64,000 nt of DNA from positions 1 through 64,000 of the forward strand of contig JAQBQB010000006.1 in the NCBI GenBank assembly GCA_028287235.1. The letters run 5' to 3'. A program made the position numbers and the translations under genes. Every line of letters starts with the position of its first letter. The stretch's first letter is position 1. This DNA is from Gemmatimonadota bacterium (GTDB lineage Bacteria; Gemmatimonadota; Gemmatimonadetes; Gemmatimonadales; Gemmatimonadaceae). The notes under the pieces are model-generated. The model had not been told where the DNA came from. It saw nothing but the letters and a program-made list of their open reading frames with translations, and did no database searches. This document shows positions 58,817 to 64,000 of this stretch, piece after piece.

Positions 58817-61800
58817 ATGCGAGAGGCTCGCTCACGGGCACCGTGAAACTGAAGACCGCACCGTGCGGCACGCGCGGCGTCACCGACAGGTGACCGCCGT
58901 GCGCGTGGACAATCGAGCGGCAGATCGACAAGCCCATGCCCAAGCCGTCGGGCTTCGTCGTGAAGAAGGGATCGAAGATGCGCTTCGCGATGTTCGGGTC
59001 CAGCCCCATGCCCGTGTCCTCGACGAGAACGAGCACGAGGTCCGGCTGGGTGAGCACCGACGACAGCGTCAGCTCCCTGGGGCGGTCCACAACATCCCTC
59101 ATCGCGTCGATGCCGTTCACGATCAGGTTCAGCAATACCTGCTGTAGCTGCACCCGATCGCCCATCACCGGCCGGGCGCCAACGGCGAAATCGGTACGCA
59201 GCACGACGCCGTGGCGCTGAGCCTCGCCGCGGATGAGTGCCAACACCTCCTGGATGGCGTCATCCATGTCGAGCGTCGTCAGCTGCGGCTCGGACTGCTT
59301 CGCGAGCGCGCGCAAGCCGCGGATCACTTCCGCGGCGCGTTTGCCGTCGCTCACCATGCGCGACAGCGCCTCCCGCGCTTCGTCGAGCTCGGGAGTGGGC
59401 CGGTTCAACCAGCGCAACCCGGCGCTGCCATTGCTCACGATGGCGGCGAGCGGCTGGTTGATCTCATGGGCGATCGACGCGGCGAGCTCGCCCATCGTCG
59501 TCAAGCGTGCCACGCGCGTGAGCTCCGCGTGGGCCTCTCGCAGCGCCTCCTCGCCGCGGCGGCGCTCCGTGATGTCCATGATCACACCGGCGTACTCCAA
59601 CTCACCGGAGTTGGCAGCGTCGACGCGACCCAGGCTGTGCAGGTGCTTGATCGATCCGTCGGGCAGTACGATGCGATACTCGTGTTCGAACTGCCCTCGT
59701 TCGCGCACGGCCCGGTCGAGCGCTTCCTGAAACGCGGCGCGATCGTCGGCGTGTACCGTTGCCACGAATGCCTCGACCGACGGCAGCGGTTGGGCCGGCG
59801 CCAGGGAAAACATGCGCCGAAGCTCGGCAGACCAGGAGATCTCGGGGGTGCCGACCTTCCAGCGCCAGCTTCCCGTGTGGCTGATCTGCTGCGCATCGGT
59901 GAGGGAGGCTTCGCTCCGGCGCAGCTCGTCCTCGGCCCGCTTCCGGTCGCGGTTCTCCGCGAGCAGGTCCGCGTAGAGCCGCGCATTCTCCAGCGAGATC
60001 GCCGCCTGTGACGCGAGCAACTCGAGCACGGCGACGCGGTCCGACGTGAAGGCGCCCGGTGTCAGATTGTTTTCGAGATAGAGCGCGCCGACGAGCTTCG
60101 TCTGCTTGACGATGGGCAGGCACAAAAGAGATCGGGAACGGTGCTGCCGCACATACGCATTCTCTGAATATGCCGCGTTGCTCGATGCGTCGTCGACGAC
60201 GACGCGCTCCCGCGTTCGGCTGACATAGTTCAACGCGGATTGCGGGAGATCGGACGGCGTGACCGTCGCGTTCCGAACGGTCACGACGACCTGGCCGCGG
60301 TGGGTGATGGCCTCCGCCTCGATGCGCGCGCCATCCTGGAGGTGAATGAGCAAGCCACGCTCGGCTCCCGCGACCTCGACGGCGAGCCGCATCAGCGCTT
60401 CGATCAATTTGCCGAGAACGATCTCGCTCGACAGCGCCTGAGACGCCCTGATCACGGTTTCCACGTCCAACATGCCCACGGGGGTTCCGATCGTGGTCGT
60501 GGGAGAGGTCGGCGCTGGTTCCTGGCGTAGGTGCGGATAGCGAGTCTCCAACTGCGCGACCTTGCCGAGCGCACCCCAGCGCTCGTAGCAGTACCGCGCG
60601 CTGCGAAGATGAGCGAGGAAGCTCGTCTCGAGGCCGCGCGCGGCGCAGAAGCGGGCAGCTACCTCGTGGGCAAGACCCTCGTTCTGCACCAGCCCGTTCT
60701 CGCGCGCCGACCGAATGGCCTGTTCGTACAACCGCAATGCATCCGCGTCTCGCCCTTCGATGCGCGCGATCTCACCCGATACCAGGGCGTGCTTGTCGCC
60801 GAACGTTGGCGGGTAGACGTCGGCCCACTCGCGCAGTTGTTCGCAGTGCGCCGCGAGCAGCTCGCGCCACGTACTCTGCTCGTGGGCCGAGCCGTTCTCG
60901 AACAGCGCCGACATCGTCAACGCGCCGTAGTAGAAATAGTCGAGCAGCTCGATCTGCGCGGTTGCGACCATGAGAAGGGGCGTCGCCTGGTCCGCCGCCG
61001 CGAGCGCTTCGGCGTAGTCGCCCGATAGGAACCGCGCCTTCAACTTGAGGATCCAATAAAAGCAGACCGTCAACGGCATTCCGTCGCGCGTCAGCCGTGC
61101 CTCGAACGCGACCTCGTCGAACTGCGCGTCGCTGAACGTGGAGAACGACGCGGTCCTACCCTGCATGGCCGCGATGAAGCGCTGCTGGCTCCGGATGATG
61201 TCCACCGTGTCGCCGTATTTGGCTGCCAGCGCGACCTGCAGCGCCGTCTCGGACTCGCGCCACACCGCGTCGAGTGGATCGTTTCGCAGCAGCAGCCCGG
61301 GCACCAGTTGGTGCATCCCGTAGCAGGCGAACGTCAGATCGCCCGTCTCGATCGCGGCGCGGGTGGTCGCCCGCATGAAATCGATCCCGGTCGCGATCGG
61401 CTGTGTCCAGAACGCAACCGTCCCCGTCGCGTGGTAGATCTTCGGCTGGTTGGCGATGAAGCGGTGCTTCTCGGCTAGGTCGCAAGCGAGCCTGGCAAAC
61501 CGCCACCCGTCGCCGTACCGGTGAAAGACGGGCCCGGAGATGAATCCCAGCAGGGCAAAGCCGAGTGTGGACGCGTCGCTGATTCCATGTTGCATGCCAA
61601 TCGTCACCGTGCGGCACGCGATCAAGCAGAACGAGCGAAAGTCGGTGAAGTAGGCGGGCGGGCCAAGGACCGAGAGCATCTGCACGGCGGCCTGCAACTC
61701 CGGATCCGTCATCAGCGGCAGATCGATGAGGCTCTCGGTCGAGTGCCCCTCGATGGTCCGCACGACGCTCTCGTATTCGGCCTGGACCTGCTCGCCGGTC

Positions 61801-64000
61801 GGGTGCGCCGGCAGGTCGATGCCGAACAGGCGCAGGCTCGTGAACGCGCTGGCCACAGCCTCGAGATTTTCCGACTTCACGGTGTGGAGCAACACCTTGA
61901 CGTGGTAGACGGCCGCCTGGTCGACGTTCGATGTCGCGCGACGCAGCAGTTCGGCGATCAGCCGCTCGGCGGTGTCGAAGTTGCCGCACAGAAACTCGCA
62001 CTCCGCGCGCTCGAGCCAGAGGGCGAACGTCAACTCGTATCGGCGGTCCCAATCCCGTTCGTCGAGCAGAGCCACGCCGGCCGCGAGATACACGCATGCC
62101 GAGGCATAGGCGGCCGACGCCTTGGCCCTCCGGCCGGCCCGCAGGCCGAGCGCCGCCACCTGCGCCTTCTCGTCTCCGTCGACGAGCAGCGCGGCGCCCC
62201 GGGTGAACTGGTTCGCGACCTCGAAGACATGCTCGGCGAGCTTTTCCGCCGTCATGTTCGCCAACAACACGCGCCCGATGCGCACGTGAAGGCCGGCGCG
62301 GCGCTCGTCGGGAATGAGAGAATACGCCGCCTGCTGTATCCGGTCGTGGAGGAACGTGTAGGCGCCGTCCAGACGGAAGACGAGCCCGGCCTGGACGGCG
62401 TCCCAGAGCGCCGCGTGCATCGTCTCCGCAGGTACTCCGCCAACGAGCGCGAGCGTGGCGACGTCGGCCACGTTCCCCAGGCAGGCGAGTTGCGTCAGCG
62501 CCTCCTGGGTACGTGTGGACAGCCGCTTCAGCTTCGCGGTCATGAGCTCGATCACGTTGTCGGTGTAGCTCCTGGCGCGGATGCGCGTCACGTCCCACTG
62601 CCATACTGCCGCGAGTGGATCGAACGCGAGCAGTCCGTCATCCGCGAGCGCCGTGAAGAACTGGATGGCGAAGAACGGGTTGCCGCCGGTCTTCTCGTGC
62701 ACCAGCTGCGCGAGCGGCGCGGCGCGCGTCGGTGTGCAATGCAGCGCATCGGCAACGAGCCGGCCCACGTCATCGAGCGCGAGCGGCGCCAACACGATCT
62801 CGTGCACCCGCGCGCCGGCCGCGCGCACTTCCTCCAGTGTCCGCTTGAGCGGGTGCGAGGGACTGACCTCGTTGTCGCGGTAGGCGCCGACGAGCAGCAG
62901 GTGCCGCACTTCCGCGTGCGTGACCAGGTACTCGAGGAGGTCGAGCGTCGCCGCGTCCAGCCATTGCAGATCGTCGAGGAACAACACGAGCGGGTGCTCC
63001 GGCCGCGCAAAGACGGCGACGAAGCGCCGGAACACCATCTGGAATCGATGCTTCGCCTCTTGCGGCGCCAGCTCGGCGACCGGCGGCTGCGGGCCCACCA
63101 CGAGCTCCAGCTCCGGCACGAGGTTCACGATGAGCTGTCCGTTCGGACCGAGCGCATCGCGCAGCGCGTCGCGCCACCGGCCGAGCTCCGCGTCGCTCTG
63201 CCCGAGCAGCGGACGCATGAGACTCTGGAAGGCCTGCGCCAGCGTGGCATACGGGATGTCGCGCGTGTATTGATCGAACTTGCCGGACGCGAAGAGTCCG
63301 CGCGTTGGGACGAGCACCTTGTGCAGCTCGCTGACCACCGTCGATTTGCCGATGCCCGAATACCCGGAGACCAGAACGAGCTCCGGCGCGCCAGTGGTGA
63401 CCACACGGTGGAACGACGCGACCAGCGTGTCGATGTCATGTTCGCGCCCGTACAGCCGTTCGGGAATCAGGAGCTGGTTGGAGAAGTCCTGCGTACCGAG
63501 CGCAAAGAGGTCGATCCGTCTCGACGACTCCCAATGATCGAGGCAGCGTCGCAAATCGAAGGCGAGCCCCGAGGCGGTCTGGTAGCGATCCTCCGGCATC
63601 TTGGCGAGGAGCTTGAGCACTACGCGGGAGAGCTGCACCGGCACGGTGCTCACGCGCTCTCCCGGTGGAACCGGCTGCCGCGCAATGTGGCAGTGCACCC
63701 ACTCGATCGGATCGCCGGCGGTGAACGGCAGCGTTCCGGTGAGCATCTGGTAGAAGGTGACTCCCAACGCATACAGATCGCTTCGAGAATCGATGGAGCG
63801 ATTCATCCGGCCGGTTTGCTCCGGCGCCATGTATGCGAGCGTTCCGGCGATCACTTCCGGCGGCGCCGGCGACTGATGCTCGCGGGACAGCCGAGAGGCA
63901 ATGCCGAAGCCGGTGAGCCACACGCCGCTCGTGGCTACGTCGACCAGAATGTTGGACGGCTTGATGTCCTTGTGAATGAGCCCCCGTGCGTGCGCGCGCC
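58803..64000 (-). CDS. giant Ser/Thr kinase-AAA-GAF-PAS-histidine kinase, 5' end beyond the window
   Basis: At least 1732 residues are visible; the start lies to the right. Order: a Ser/Thr kinase lobe with catalytic loop GLIHKDIKPSNILVDV, GTLAYMAPEQTGRMNRSIDS and RSDLYALGVTFYQMLTG. Then an AAA/STAND ATPase with P-loop SGYSGIGKSTVV and Walker B LVLFLDDLQWLDA, a long helical (TPR-like) region, a GAF domain, a PAS domain and a histidine kinase ([32 protein letters not shown]). The DFG Asp is replaced (LTGFGIAS), which may impair or change phosphotransfer, though this substitution is recurrent in the family. Similar proteins occur in soil bacteria and cyanobacteria; their signals are mostly unknown. 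Its histidine kinase core is a close paralogue of 36551. Confidence 0.9.
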   Translation of the reverse strand, partial: RAHARGLIHKDIKPSNILVDVATSGVWLTGFGIASRLSREHQSPAPPEVIAGTLAYMAPEQTGRMNRSIDSRSDLYALGVTFYQMLTGTLPFTAGDPIEWVHCHIARQPVPPGERVSTVPVQLSRVVLKLLAKMPEDRYQTASGLAFDLRRCLDHWESSRRIDLFALGTQDFSNQLLIPERLYGREHDIDTLVASFHRVVTTGAPELVLVSGYSGIGKSTVVSELHKVLVPTRGLFASGKFDQYTRDIPYATLAQAFQSLMRPLLGQSDAELGRWRDALRDALGPNGQLIVNLVPELELVVGPQPPVAELAPQEAKHRFQMVFRRFVAVFARPEHPLVLFLDDLQWLDAATLDLLEYLVTHAEVRHLLLVGAYRDNEVSPSHPLKRTLEEVRAAGARVHEIVLAPLALDDVGRLVADALHCTPTRAAPLAQLVHEKTGGNPFFAIQFFTALADDGLLAFDPLAAVWQWDVTRIRARSYTDNVIELMTAKLKRLSTRTQEALTQLACLGNVADVATLALVGGVPAETMHAALWDAVQAGLVFRLDGAYTFLHDRIQQAAYSLIPDERRAGLHVRIGRVLLANMTAEKLAEHVFEVANQFTRGAALLVDGDEKAQVAALGLRAGRRAKASAAYASACVYLAAGVALLDERDWDRRYELTFALWLERAECEFLCGNFDTAERLIAELLRRATSNVDQAAVYHVKVLLHTVKSENLEAVASAFTSLRLFGIDLPAHPTGEQVQAEYESVVRTIEGHSTESLIDLPLMTDPELQAAVQMLSVLGPPAYFTDFRSFCLIACRTVTIGMQHGISDASTLGFALLGFISGPVFHRYGDGWRFARLACDLAEKHRFIANQPKIYHATGTVAFWTQPIATGIDFMRATTRAAIETGDLTFACYGMHQLVPGLLLRNDPLDAVWRESETALQVALAAKYGDTVDIIRSQQRFIAAMQGRTASFSTFSDAQFDEVAFEARLTRDGMPLTVCFYWILKLKARFLSGDYAEALAAADQATPLLMVATAQIELLDYFYYGALTMSALFENGSAHEQSTWRELLAAHCEQLREWADVYPPTFGDKHALVSGEIARIEGRDADALRLYEQAIRSARENGLVQNEGLAHEVAARFCAARGLETSFLAHLRSARYCYERWGALGKVAQLETRYPHLRQEPAPTSPTTTIGTPVGMLDVETVIRASQALSSEIVLGKLIEALMRLAVEVAGAERGLLIHLQDGARIEAEAITHRGQVVVTVRNATVTPSDLPQSALNYVSRTRERVVVDDASSNAAYSENAYVRQHRSRSLLCLPIVKQTKLVGALYLENNLTPGAFTSDRVAVLELLASQAAISLENARLYADLLAENRDRKRAEDELRRSEASLTDAQQISHTGSWRWKVGTPEISWSAELRRMFSLAPAQPLPSVEAFVATVHADDRAAFQEALDRAVRERGQFEHEYRIVLPDGSIKHLHSLGRVDAANSGELEYAGVIMDITERRRGEEALREAHAELTRVARLTTMGELAASIAHEINQPLAAIVSNGSAGLRWLNRPTPELDEAREALSRMVSDGKRAAEVIRGLRALAKQSEPQLTTLDMDDAIQEVLALIRGEAQRHGVVLRTDFAVGARPVMGDRVQLQQVLLNLIVNGIDAMRDVVDRPRELTLSSVLTQPDLVLVLVEDTGMGLDPNIAKRIFDPFFTTKPDGLGMGLSICRSIVHAHGGHLSVTPRVPHGAVFSFTVPVSEPLASTDA

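Noticed and set aside
1-64000. tRNA or rRNA genes, insertion sequences, integrases
   Set aside because: I saw no cloverleaf, rRNA segment, transposase or integrase motif anywhere in the window; a covariance-model search would be needed to be sure about RNAs.

Overview
The window is GC-rich bacterial DNA with little intergenic space, many GTG/TTG starts and many ATGA-type overlaps. A PadR regulator placed directly before an 'ADOP' FtsX/MacB permease, a large stock of orphan-style histidine kinases, and several Tat- and Lpp-exported copper and peroxide proteins suggest a soil Gemmatimonadota or Acidobacteriota-like organism. That assignment is an inference; there is no rRNA or other marker gene here.

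Layout. (1) 1-2.4 kb: a phage-like lysis cassette (DUF2188 tail, two small holin-like membrane proteins, a PGRP/Amidase_2 endolysin, a spanin-like membrane coiled-coil protein), followed by a 26-residue membrane microprotein and a strong terminator. (2) 2.4-8.2 kb, minus strand: what looks like a complete graspetide (omega-ester RiPP) locus. It has an MvdD/MdnC-like ATP-grasp ligase, a 54-residue precursor-like peptide ending in a Ser/Thr-rich then acidic core, an FtsX-type permease and a GNAT acetyltransferase. This gene content parallels microviridin operons. The DNA here is visibly less GC-biased than its surroundings. (3) 8.9-12.7 kb: PadR plus ADOP permease, a truncated PPOX-family pseudogene cut by a dispersed inverted repeat, and a 33-34-bp dispersed repeat in two places. 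(4) 12.7-17.6 kb: a PAS kinase, two copper-binding cupredoxin lipoproteins, and a coupled tatA-tatC-ECF sigma-anti-sigma operon in which TatC lacks its first periplasmic loop. (5) 17.7-26 kb: TetR/SDR divergent pair, a TMEM175-like channel, a peroxiredoxin, a Tat-exported metallophosphoesterase fused to a cupredoxin, a second copy of the microprotein-plus-terminator unit, a dienelactone hydrolase, lipoproteins and a serine beta-lactamase-fold hydrolase.

(6) 26-64 kb: a dense signal-transduction region with nine histidine kinases (ten in the window) and seven response regulators in the window, mostly single-receiver proteins, LuxR-type regulators or an HD-GYP phosphodiesterase. They form short operons: HD-GYP/REC/hybrid kinase; kinase/REC/REC-PAS-kinase; and two oppositely oriented REC/LuxR-RR/kinase modules that look like diverged duplicates. 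Between them lie peroxide defence genes (Ohr, AhpC/TSA, DsbA-like), a fetAB-type ABC pair, an M15 peptidase, an unusual HNH-lipoprotein-Ig fusion, an ankyrin gene with an apparent frameshift, and a TolC-RND-MFP efflux operon. The right edge cuts a giant Ser/Thr kinase-AAA-GAF-PAS-histidine kinase.

The strongest candidate for an undescribed system is the graspetide-like locus at 3.4-8.2 kb. The duplicated microprotein-terminator unit is the next most unusual structure.
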